Shown here in pieces: positions 1-7,429 of a stretch of 64,000 bases of DNA; within the stretch, counting starts at the first letter, position 1, and every line of letters begins with the position of its first letter. Under the pieces are notes generated by a model that worked only from the letters and a program-made list of their open reading frames with translations, made no database searches and was not told where the DNA came from. The translations under genes and the position numbers were made by a program. The stretch comes from Candidatus Brevefilum sp. (GTDB lineage: Bacteria; Chloroflexota; Anaerolineae; Anaerolineales; Anaerolineaceae), in assembly GCA_019428905.1 (NCBI GenBank), contig JAHYJN010000001.1:112870-176869 (forward strand). Reading direction: 5' to 3'.

Positions 1-2
1 TC

Positions 3-1337
3 CTGGCTGTTAATGCAGTTGGATGGAATCCAAATAGCATCGTCTCGGGTGGTGCTTCACCAGTGGCCTACCTCACAGAAAATATTGGGCTTTATCTTGA
101 AACTGGACCGGACGCGATCGGCAAAGCCATCTTGGGCGTGGTCGCTGCTGGGCAGAACCCCGCCAATTTCAACGGCACCGATCTGGTCACCGTCCTCCTC
201 GACACTTTTGACTCCCAGGTTGGGGCATTTGGGAGTCCTGAGAACACCTGGCACCAGGCATTGGCCGTCTTGGGCTTATCAGCGGCAAACGCGTCGATCC
301 CTGAAGGCGCACTCCAAACATTACTGGACCTACAACAACCTGATGGCGGCTGGGAATACGCGCCAGGGTTCGGAACCTGGCCGGATAACACGGCCTTAGC
401 GCTGCAGGCATTGCTTGCGGCAGGCCTCTCAGCAGATGATGATGCGGTTCAAGCAGGGATTGAATATATGCAAACCCACCAATTAGAAGATGGCGGATGG
501 GGTGACTCAAGCACAACAGCGTATGTCATCATGGCCCTGAACGCATTGGAAATTGCCCCCTCACTCTGGCAGACCAATTCAGGGGAAACACCGCTCCACA
601 ACCTGTTTACGTACCAAAAACCCTCCGGGGTATTCATCTTCTCGCAGGACTTCCCCGATGAAAGCCTGATGTCAACCACAACGGCAGTCCTGGCAGCTAC
701 AGGCGGTAGTTATGTGGTTCAACCGATAGAGGCTCAAGGGTTTCATAGTGCTGGGTTGGTGATTCTAACGGACCAGGGAGGAATCACCACAGCTTGTGTA
801 CCCTTTGATGGCGAATCCATCTCCGGGTTGGCCTTACTAGATGCCTCTGGCATCCCCTACCAAGTGAGTGATGGCTTTATGAATAGCATTTTAGAGGTAA
901 CCAATCCCCAGAATGGAACCATGTATTGGTCCTACTGGCATTGGGATGGCCGTGAATGGGTCTTTAACAATACCGGCGCCGGTGACTCCCGCGTTTTTCC
1001 GGGGAGCATTGAAGCCTGGTATTTCACCAGCTGGGAGATGTTTCCTTCAATGCCCCCAGAATTTGTGCCCAACTTAAGCGCAATTTGCGGCCGCCCAACC
1101 CCAAAGAATTATGCCATCCAGCCGAATCTCCACTTTTATGACCTCAATCCTTACCCAGAGAACAGGGCAAATGTTACAACTTGGGAAAATGGGATAATTC
1201 AAGAAGAAAGTCTCTCGACTCCCCTTGCCGAAAATGACCCACAAGCGGAACCACCGCTATTGCCGATCATCATCATTGGCGTTGCCGGGTTGGGCGTGCT
1301 GGTTGTTATTATATGGATCTTGACCAGGAAAAAATGA
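3..1337 (+). CDS. Membrane-anchored terpenoid-cyclase-repeat protein, transcobalamin-like (5' partial)
   Basis: The reading frame is open from the window edge, so the N-terminus lies upstream; 444 residues are visible. The first ~190 residues carry prenyltransferase/squalene-cyclase-type alpha-alpha repeats with DGGWEYAPGFGTWPDNTALALQ-like and DGGWGDSSTTAY segments. Residues ~260-370 are a beta-rich region of the DUF4430 type (aromatic WSYWHWDGREWVFNN). The C-terminus is a single hydrophobic helix (LLPIIIIGVAGLGVLVV) followed by RKK, so the protein is probably anchored outside the membrane. The barrel plus beta-domain order is that of intrinsic factor and transcobalamin. The stop codon overlaps the start of an ECF S-component gene, so a role as a surface corrinoid or other vitamin-binding protein feeding the transporter is inferred. 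The ligand is not proven. Confidence 0.7.
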   Translation: MAVNAVGWNPNSIVSGGASPVAYLTENIGLYLETGPDAIGKAILGVVAAGQNPANFNGTDLVTVLLDTFDSQVGAFGSPENTWHQALAVLGLSAANASIPEGALQTLLDLQQPDGGWEYAPGFGTWPDNTALALQALLAAGLSADDDAVQAGIEYMQTHQLEDGGWGDSSTTAYVIMALNALEIAPSLWQTNSGETPLHNLFTYQKPSGVFIFSQDFPDESLMSTTTAVLAATGGSYVVQPIEAQGFHSAGLVILTDQGGITTACVPFDGESISGLALLDASGIPYQVSDGFMNSILEVTNPQNGTMYWSYWHWDGREWVFNNTGAGDSRVFPGSIEAWYFTSWEMFPSMPPEFVPNLSAICGRPTPKNYAIQPNLHFYDLNPYPENRANVTTWENGIIQEESLSTPLAENDPQAEPPLLPIIIIGVAGLGVLVVIIWILTRKK

Positions 1338-2146
1338 TTCGTTATCGTCTGCTCGGACTGCTGACAGATGCATTTGTCTTCGCTCTGGGCTTCTTCAGCC
1401 TGATTTCACCTTTCATTTTGCCCCAGGCCATGAGCCTGAGCTCGCAAACAGCAGCCTTCCCGATCATGGTCAGCCTGATCATCATGTTGTGCCTGCTAAT
1501 CATGGTTTTTGAAGCCCAATCATCACTGTTGGACAGCAAAATGATCGCCTTCCTGGCCGTACTAACTGCAATTAATGCCGGCCTGCGGTTCCTTGAAAAC
1601 GCCATCCCAGGACCAGGTGGTTTCAGCCCAACTTTCTTTTTGATCATCCTTGCAGGTTATTTCTTTGGCAGCCGCATTGGTTTTTTAATAGGCGCTATGA
1701 CCTTGTTTGTCTCCGGATTGATCACCGGCGGCATTGGCCCCTGGCTGCCCGGGCAGATGATCACAGCTGGCTGGGTAGGACAAAGTGCGGTGTTGGTCAG
1801 CCTTCTGGTCAAGCAGTTAGAATGGAAAGACAAACCGGGTGAGATCATCCTGCTGGCTGTCTTTGGTGCCTTGTGGGGGTTGTTCTATGGTTTGATTATG
1901 AACCTTTGGTTCTGGCCTTTCTTAGGAGTTGGCATCGGGCAGACATTCACCCAAACAGCGACCGCCCTGGAAAATTTTCAGCGCTATCTGGTTTATTACC
2001 TAACAACCTCTCTCATATGGGATACCACGCGGACCATCGGGAATGTATTGATGATTACCTTCATGGCTAAACCCGTCTTGAAAATCTTCGGACGGTTTCA
2101 ACAGCGATTTTCCTTCTTTACACAGGAAGACAGGGTTCAACCATGA
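1334..2146 (+). CDS. ECF transporter S component (substrate-specificity subunit)
   Basis: 270-residue integral membrane protein with about six hydrophobic segments, including an ISPFILPQ stretch near the N-terminus and a glycine-rich GSRIGFLIGAMTLFVSG region typical of ECF S components. It should bind the vitamin in the membrane and dock on the EcfT-EcfA module encoded directly downstream. I chose the ATG at 1334 because it overlaps the preceding stop as ATGA and has AGGA about 8 nt upstream; an in-frame ATG at 1313 is an alternative. It is longer than many S components. Neighbours suggest a corrinoid or related cofactor, but no residue seen here fixes the substrate. Confidence 0.8.
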   Translation: MIRYRLLGLLTDAFVFALGFFSLISPFILPQAMSLSSQTAAFPIMVSLIIMLCLLIMVFEAQSSLLDSKMIAFLAVLTAINAGLRFLENAIPGPGGFSPTFFLIILAGYFFGSRIGFLIGAMTLFVSGLITGGIGPWLPGQMITAGWVGQSAVLVSLLVKQLEWKDKPGEIILLAVFGALWGLFYGLIMNLWFWPFLGVGIGQTFTQTATALENFQRYLVYYLTTSLIWDTTRTIGNVLMITFMAKPVLKIFGRFQQRFSFFTQEDRVQP

Positions 2147-3156
2147 ATGCTATCGTGTGGATTCTATGGTTGACTGCAACCATGACCTTCACCCTCACCA
2201 CCCGTAACCCACTATACATCATGATCGTACTTGGTGGCTTATTCGGCTTGGGTAACAGGTTAGCAAAAGAAAGAAACATGACCCCCTGGGTTTTGCCAAA
2301 CCTGAGATTTTTATTGACAATGATCTTGTTGTCCACACTGATCAATGGCCTCTTTTCGCACGTTGGCAACACTGCATTATTCAGCATTCCCCAATCTTGG
2401 CCCCTGATCGGTGGTGATATCACCTTGGAGAGCCTAATTTACGGCGTCATTAATGGCCTGGTGATCGGCACACTCTACATCTTGTTCAATACCATTAACC
2501 TAGCCTTATCCACCAAACAAATCACCCGCCTGATCCCACACGCCTTTCACCCAATCGCAGTGGTGATCACGATCGCATTAACCTTCTTCCCGTCCATTCA
2601 ACAACGTGCCCGTGAAATCAAAGAAGCCCAAATGATCCGCGGCAACCCCATGAAAAAAATTTCCGATTGGATCCCGATCATGATTCCCCTGTTAGTATCC
2701 AGCCTGGAAAACGCAATCCTGCTGGCTGAATCCATGACTGCCCGGGGGTTCCACAAACAGACGGAGCTTCAGTCACCGCGTGCCCTGGTCAGTTTGATCC
2801 TGGCAGCCTTTATGATCTTTTCGGGTTGGATCCTTCAAATGTATCGCTTTCCCAGCCTGTTTTTCATTTCGCTTTATATTTTAGGAACCAGCCTGGTCAC
2901 CATCACATTGCTCACTATCGGGAAACAAGCCAATGTCACGCGCTACCATCAAGAAACTTGGACAAAAACCAGTATGTTTTCAGCGGCTCTGATCGGGATT
3001 TACATAGCTGGTTTTGCCTTCCTAGCGCTGATAGGCCGCTTGTCCACTTTGGGATTTTCGCCCTATCCTCGATTACATTTACCCGCCATACAGACCCTAG
3101 GCCTTATCTTCAGCCTGATTCCTTTATTGCCCATCTTGGTTTTGCATCATGATTAA
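2143..3156 (+). CDS. ecfT: ECF transporter transmembrane component EcfT
   Basis: 337-residue membrane protein. The two EcfT coupling-helix signatures, each built around Ala-Arg-Gly, appear as AQMIRGNPM (~residues 164-172) and ESMTARGF (~residues 197-204); they contact the paired ATPases. Hydrophobic helices precede and follow. The start overlaps the S-component stop as ATGA, and the 3' end overlaps the ATPase gene by 8 nt, so the three proteins are translationally coupled. The C-terminal ~110 residues add extra hydrophobic segments beyond the usual ~260-residue family length, which is slightly unusual. Confidence 0.88.
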   Translation: MNAIVWILWLTATMTFTLTTRNPLYIMIVLGGLFGLGNRLAKERNMTPWVLPNLRFLLTMILLSTLINGLFSHVGNTALFSIPQSWPLIGGDITLESLIYGVINGLVIGTLYILFNTINLALSTKQITRLIPHAFHPIAVVITIALTFFPSIQQRAREIKEAQMIRGNPMKKISDWIPIMIPLLVSSLENAILLAESMTARGFHKQTELQSPRALVSLILAAFMIFSGWILQMYRFPSLFFISLYILGTSLVTITLLTIGKQANVTRYHQETWTKTSMFSAALIGIYIAGFAFLALIGRLSTLGFSPYPRLHLPAIQTLGLIFSLIPLLPILVLHHD

Positions 3157-4747
3157 CTTCAACGCCTTATCATTCCAATACCCACAATCCTCGCATAAAG
3201 TCCTGGATAATGTCTCATTCGAAATCCCGCCCGGTACATTGACCCTGGTAACCGGCGCTTCGGGCAGTGGAAAATCAACGTTGTTGAGATGCATCAACGG
3301 GTTAGTGCCGCACTTTTCAGGTGGGACGATAACCGGTCAGATCCGTGTGTTTGGCTTCGACCCGATCCGTGAAGGGGTCGAGGTCCTGGCGAAAATCGTG
3401 GGTTTCGTGTTCCAGGAACCTGAAGCTCAATTTGTATTCGATGTCGTCGAAGATGAAATTGCATTTTCACTCGAAAACTTGGGGGTGAGCAGGGCGGAAA
3501 TGGACCGGCGCATTGCTGAAGTGCTGCGGCAGTTACAGCTGCAGAAGCTTCGATACAAGCAGATCAATCAAATCTCAGGCGGTGAACAGCAAAAAGTTGC
3601 CATCGCTGGTGCATTGGTCACGCATCCCAAAGTGCTGATTTTGGATGAACCAACCTCACAGCTTGATCCCACAGCAGCTGATGAGGTGTTAAGAATGATC
3701 TTAGACCTGAAATCCCAACTAAACTTGACGGTCTTGATCGCTGAACACCGCTTGGAACGGTTGCTGCCGTATGTCGACAGGATGCTCAACCTGACCCCAG
3801 AGCAAACTGTTACATTCGGTTTACCAGCTGAAGTCTTATCCACGATGGAGCAAGTTCCCCCCATCATCGAAATTGCTCGAAAGCTAGGGCTGTCCCCCCT
3901 GCCGTTGGCACCAGAAACATTCCCGAATGACTCTTTAGATTACATACCCTTAGTAAGCAGGCAGGCTCAGCCAACCCCGATCGACAAACCCGAAACCCTG
4001 CTGTCCGTCCAGCAGCTCTCAACCAACCTAGGGGACAAACAAATTCTAGAGAAAATCAATTTAGATATCCACAAAGGTGAAGTCCTGGTGTTGATGGGGC
4101 CAAATGGCGCTGGGAAAACGACCTTTTTACGATCAATTCTACAGATGATCCCGTCCTCTGGAACGATCATCTATGGTAAAGTTCATCTGGAAAACATGAG
4201 CTTTCCGCAGATTATCCAGCACATCGCTTACCTCCCCCAAAACCCGAATGACCTGTTGTTTGCTGAATCCATCATCGATGAACTTAAAATAACCCTGGAA
4301 AACCACAACCGAGATATTAATCAAGTAAATTTTCGTAAGTTCCTTGATCTTTTTGGGTTAGGGGATCAGGGAGATCGCTACCCGCGTGATCTATCGGTTG
4401 GTGAACGGCAGCGGACCGCATTGGCAGCCATCACCGTCCACGACCCGGAAATCATTTTCCTGGATGAGCCCACGCGTGGCTTGGACTACCAGGCAAAGAA
4501 GGCTTTATCCCATCTGTTCCACCAGTGGCGCCAGGGGGGAAAATCCATCGTACTTGTCACCCATGATGTTGAATTTGCAGCTCATTTAGCAGATCGGGTC
4601 GCCATCCTTGAAGACGGAAAACTGGTCTTCACCGGTAAACCTGTCACCGCTTTCACAACTTTTCCTCCCTACCAAACTCAAACTGCAAAGCTATTTCCTG
4701 GCAGAGGGTGGATCATACCCGAGGATGTTGTTTCCAACACGGCTTAA
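3149..4747 (+). CDS. ecfA: ECF transporter ATPase, fused EcfA1-EcfA2
   Basis: 532-residue protein with two complete ABC ATPase halves. Half one has Walker A GASGSGKST (~residue 36), signature ISGGEQQKVAI and Walker B VLILDEPTSQLD. Half two, from ~residue 270, has Walker A GPNGAGKTT, signature LSVGERQRTAL and Walker B IIFLDEPTRGLD. Separate EcfA and EcfA' genes are more usual; here both energising ATPases are one polypeptide. It completes a dedicated (group I-like) ECF transporter with the two genes upstream. A 269-bp gap separates it from the next operon, and I see no clear hairpin terminator there. Confidence 0.92.
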   Translation: MINFNALSFQYPQSSHKVLDNVSFEIPPGTLTLVTGASGSGKSTLLRCINGLVPHFSGGTITGQIRVFGFDPIREGVEVLAKIVGFVFQEPEAQFVFDVVEDEIAFSLENLGVSRAEMDRRIAEVLRQLQLQKLRYKQINQISGGEQQKVAIAGALVTHPKVLILDEPTSQLDPTAADEVLRMILDLKSQLNLTVLIAEHRLERLLPYVDRMLNLTPEQTVTFGLPAEVLSTMEQVPPIIEIARKLGLSPLPLAPETFPNDSLDYIPLVSRQAQPTPIDKPETLLSVQQLSTNLGDKQILEKINLDIHKGEVLVLMGPNGAGKTTFLRSILQMIPSSGTIIYGKVHLENMSFPQIIQHIAYLPQNPNDLLFAESIIDELKITLENHNRDINQVNFRKFLDLFGLGDQGDRYPRDLSVGERQRTALAAITVHDPEIIFLDEPTRGLDYQAKKALSHLFHQWRQGGKSIVLVTHDVEFAAHLADRVAILEDGKLVFTGKPVTAFTTFPPYQTQTAKLFPGRGWIIPEDVVSNTA

Positions 4748-4918
4748 AAAACATGATCATCCGGGGCTGTGGTAAAATATTTCCTGTTCAACCATCCAAA
4801 ACTGGACGATTGCTTTATTGATAATACTCACAATGAATAATTACATCTTTCACTATGGAGGAAATGCATCCGTGAGTATAAATAAAGTGCGTCAATGTAA
4901 TGAAATGACCGTGTGGAT

Positions 4919-4932
4919 TTGATTTTAATCAA
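4919..4932. promoter_or_regulatory. FNR/CRP-type palindrome upstream of the AOR operon
   Basis: The sequence TTGAT-TTTA-ATCAA is a perfect match to the FNR half-site arrangement TTGAT-N4-ATCAA. It lies 84 nt upstream of the AOR start in the only non-coding gap before the operon. I could not place a convincing -10/-35 pair relative to it. Regulation by an anaerobic FNR/CRP-family protein is inferred. Confidence 0.5.
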
Positions 4933-5016
4933 CACAAAATTGGTAAAAAGCAAGATGTCATTGGTACATGCTTTCTTCTTATCAAACCATTAGGCCCAAA
5001 ACAGGAGAGAACTCAT

Positions 5017-6903
5017 ATGTACGGATACAGTGGAAAGATATTACATATCGACTTGAATGAACGTAAGCATTGGGTCGAAGAAAAGCCGGAGGAATGGTAC
5101 AAAATCTATATCGGCGGTGTTTCGATGGCCACCCGGCTGTGTTGGGAAAATATCGAAGTGGGTTGTGATGCCTACGACCCCGGTAACCCGATTTGTTTTG
5201 CCAATGGAATCTTCGCCGGCACACCGGTGCCCGTTGGTGGCAAATACGGTCTGGCCTCAAAATCACCGCTGACAGGTGTCATCGGAGACAGCCTCTCTGG
5301 CAGCTGGTTCACGATCGCCCTTAAACGCGCCCAATGGGATGGCGTCGTTATCCATGGCGCAAGCGAGAATTGGATTCACATTCTCATCGACGATGACCGT
5401 GTGGAATACCTACCCGCAGATAAGCTGCTTGGTTTAGGAACCCATGAAACCGAAGAAAAGATTCGGGAAATCTTCGGCGATGATCAGGTTCGGTCAGCGA
5501 CCATCGGACCAGCCGGTGAAAACATGGTCCGTTACGCCAATGTGACCAATGATGGCCGCCAGGCGGGACGCACCGGACATGGTTCTGTATGGGCAAGCAA
5601 AAAAATCAAAGCTGTCTCGGTGCGCGGTACCCACGGTGTTACAGTAGCGGACCCTGATTCACTGCTAAAAATGTCCTTTGATATAACCGAAGCTGCGCAG
5701 GGACCTCACACGGTAAAATACCGCGTTTATGGCACCTCAACCAACGTCCTGAACGCCAACAAACATGGCTTTTTGCCGACCAACAATTTCCGAGAAGGCA
5801 CATTCGATTTTGCAGAATTGGTCAGCGGCGAATATCTCGATGAACACCACAAAGTTAAAGTGATCGCTTGTGCTCAATGCCCGATTGCCTGCGAACAAAT
5901 GTCCATGGTCAAAACAGGGCCTTATGCAGGGTCCATGACAGGGATCGAATACGAATGCCTGCAGGCAGTTTCATCGAACTGCGGCATTGGAGATATGACA
6001 GCGGCAATTCGCATGGTAGATATTTCAGACCGCAGCGGGATGGATACAATGAGTATGGGGGTTTCGATCTCATTTGCAATGGAATGTTTCGAAACTGGCG
6101 TGCTTAAGAAAGAAGATTTCAAATGCAAAAAGTATCCTGAAGGTTTTGAACCCTACTTCGGCAACGGCGAGGCAGGGGTCACCTTAGCTGAGATGATTCG
6201 CGACAAAGAAGGCATTGGTGCAATCTTAGCAGAAGGGACACGGATCGCAGCCAAGCTCATTGATGAGGAGCACAACTCAGAAACCTGGAAGTTCGCCATG
6301 AACATCAAGGGCCTGGAATGTCCTGGCTACGATGCCAGGTCCTTAAAGACCTTTGCCATGGGGTTGGCAGTCGGCACCCGCGGCGGATGCCATAACCGCT
6401 CAGCAGCCTACGACCCAGACATCCAGGGTGAAACAAACCGATTCACGGTTGATGAAACCCGCGGTGTCGTCGCTGCACGGTCAGAAGAATATGCTGCTGT
6501 TTATGACACCCTCCCCATGTGTAAATTCATCCGTCGCTGCTTTACCGGAAAAGCCGATCGGGCTGGTGCCTGGCCGTCCATCGCCAATTTAATCAATGCT
6601 ACCACCGGTTGGAACTTCGATTACGATGAAGTTGACCTGATCGGTGTCAGAGCCCATACCATTAAGAAAGCCTTCAACATCCGTGAGGGATGGAAACCCG
6701 AAGATGATGATATCCCTTATCGCTGGAAACATGACCCGATGACCAAGGGACCAGGTGCTGGTCATGTGGTCACCGATGAAGAATTAGCTTACATGAAAGG
6801 GCTGTATTACAAAGCCAAAGGCTGGACTGAAGATGGTTACATCCCCAAACAATTGCTGATTGACCTCGGTATGGATGATGTCGCTGAAGAAATCGGTGTA
6901 TAA
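5017..6903 (+). CDS. Aldehyde:ferredoxin oxidoreductase family protein (tungsten-type)
   Basis: 628 residues, the normal size for this family. The N-terminus MYGYSGKILHIDL and the GLASKSPLTGVIGDS segment are AFOR N-domain hallmarks that hold the bis-pterin metal cofactor. The [4Fe-4S] ligands appear as CAQCPIACEQ (~residue 285) plus a distal Cys in PMCKF (~residue 502). The family oxidises aldehydes to acids with ferredoxin, or runs in reverse; the related BamB reduces aromatic acyl-CoA. The ATG follows a good AGGAGAG ribosome-binding site. It heads an operon with a ferredoxin subunit, HdrA and a [NiFe] hydrogenase, so its electrons probably pass into an Hdr/Mvh-type complex rather than only to free ferredoxin. 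Substrate is not determinable; both aldehyde/acid and acyl-CoA roles fit the context. Confidence 0.9.
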   Translation: MYGYSGKILHIDLNERKHWVEEKPEEWYKIYIGGVSMATRLCWENIEVGCDAYDPGNPICFANGIFAGTPVPVGGKYGLASKSPLTGVIGDSLSGSWFTIALKRAQWDGVVIHGASENWIHILIDDDRVEYLPADKLLGLGTHETEEKIREIFGDDQVRSATIGPAGENMVRYANVTNDGRQAGRTGHGSVWASKKIKAVSVRGTHGVTVADPDSLLKMSFDITEAAQGPHTVKYRVYGTSTNVLNANKHGFLPTNNFREGTFDFAELVSGEYLDEHHKVKVIACAQCPIACEQMSMVKTGPYAGSMTGIEYECLQAVSSNCGIGDMTAAIRMVDISDRSGMDTMSMGVSISFAMECFETGVLKKEDFKCKKYPEGFEPYFGNGEAGVTLAEMIRDKEGIGAILAEGTRIAAKLIDEEHNSETWKFAMNIKGLECPGYDARSLKTFAMGLAVGTRGGCHNRSAAYDPDIQGETNRFTVDETRGVVAARSEEYAAVYDTLPMCKFIRRCFTGKADRAGAWPSIANLINATTGWNFDYDEVDLIGVRAHTIKKAFNIREGWKPEDDDIPYRWKHDPMTKGPGAGHVVTDEELAYMKGLYYKAKGWTEDGYIPKQLLIDLGMDDVAEEIGV

Positions 6904-6916
6904 GGAGAAATAAATA

Positions 6917-7429
6917 ATGGTTGCTTCCACTTCAAAGTTTAAATATGTCGTATGTGATCCTGAGCTATGTATTGGCTGCCAATTGTGCGAATACATTTGT
7001 TCCTACACCAAGACGGGTGAATTCAACTCCTATCGCAGCCGCATCCGCACCGTGCGGGTCGACGAGGTATTGATCACCGCTGTCGCCTGCCGGACCTGTG
7101 AAAATGCCCCCTGTGTGATTGCCTGTACCCGTGACGCGCTTTCACAAGACCAGGAAACGGGCATCATCCGCATCGACCCAACAAAATGCGACGGTTGTGC
7201 CTGGTGCATCGAAGCCTGTGACTTTGGCGCCATTTCGATTAATCACCTCACAAAGCTAGCTGAATTTTGTAACCAATGTGAAGATGTCGAAGAAGGCCCC
7301 CAATGCGTCAAGATTTGTCCCAAAGATGCACTGGAATATACGACACCGGATCAACGTGCACAACGCACCCGCCATAAACTGATCAAAACCAGCCTTGAAT
7401 TCCCGCAAAAAGCAAAGGATCCTCGATGA
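6917..7429 (+). CDS. Four-cluster ferredoxin electron-transfer subunit (AOR/BamC-like)
   Basis: 170-residue protein of the HycB/DmsB-like polyferredoxin type. Four cysteine groups are visible: CIGCQLCEYIC, CRTCENAPCVIAC, CDGCAWCIEAC and CNQC...CVKIC, enough for four [4Fe-4S] clusters. It should take electrons from the AOR subunit 13 nt upstream, as the small Fe-S subunits of multi-subunit AORs and BamC do in related systems. GGAG precedes the ATG. Its stop overlaps the HdrA start as ATGA, which argues for a stoichiometric complex with HdrA. Confidence 0.85.
   Translation: MVASTSKFKYVVCDPELCIGCQLCEYICSYTKTGEFNSYRSRIRTVRVDEVLITAVACRTCENAPCVIACTRDALSQDQETGIIRIDPTKCDGCAWCIEACDFGAISINHLTKLAEFCNQCEDVEEGPQCVKICPKDALEYTTPDQRAQRTRHKLIKTSLEFPQKAKDPR

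Noticed and set aside
6520..6560. Firm assignment of the AOR-family protein as BamB-type benzoyl-CoA reductase
   Set aside because: The neighbourhood resembles Bam genes in part, but HdrB-like BamD and the NADH-linked BamGHI are missing here, and no aromatic pathway genes are nearby.
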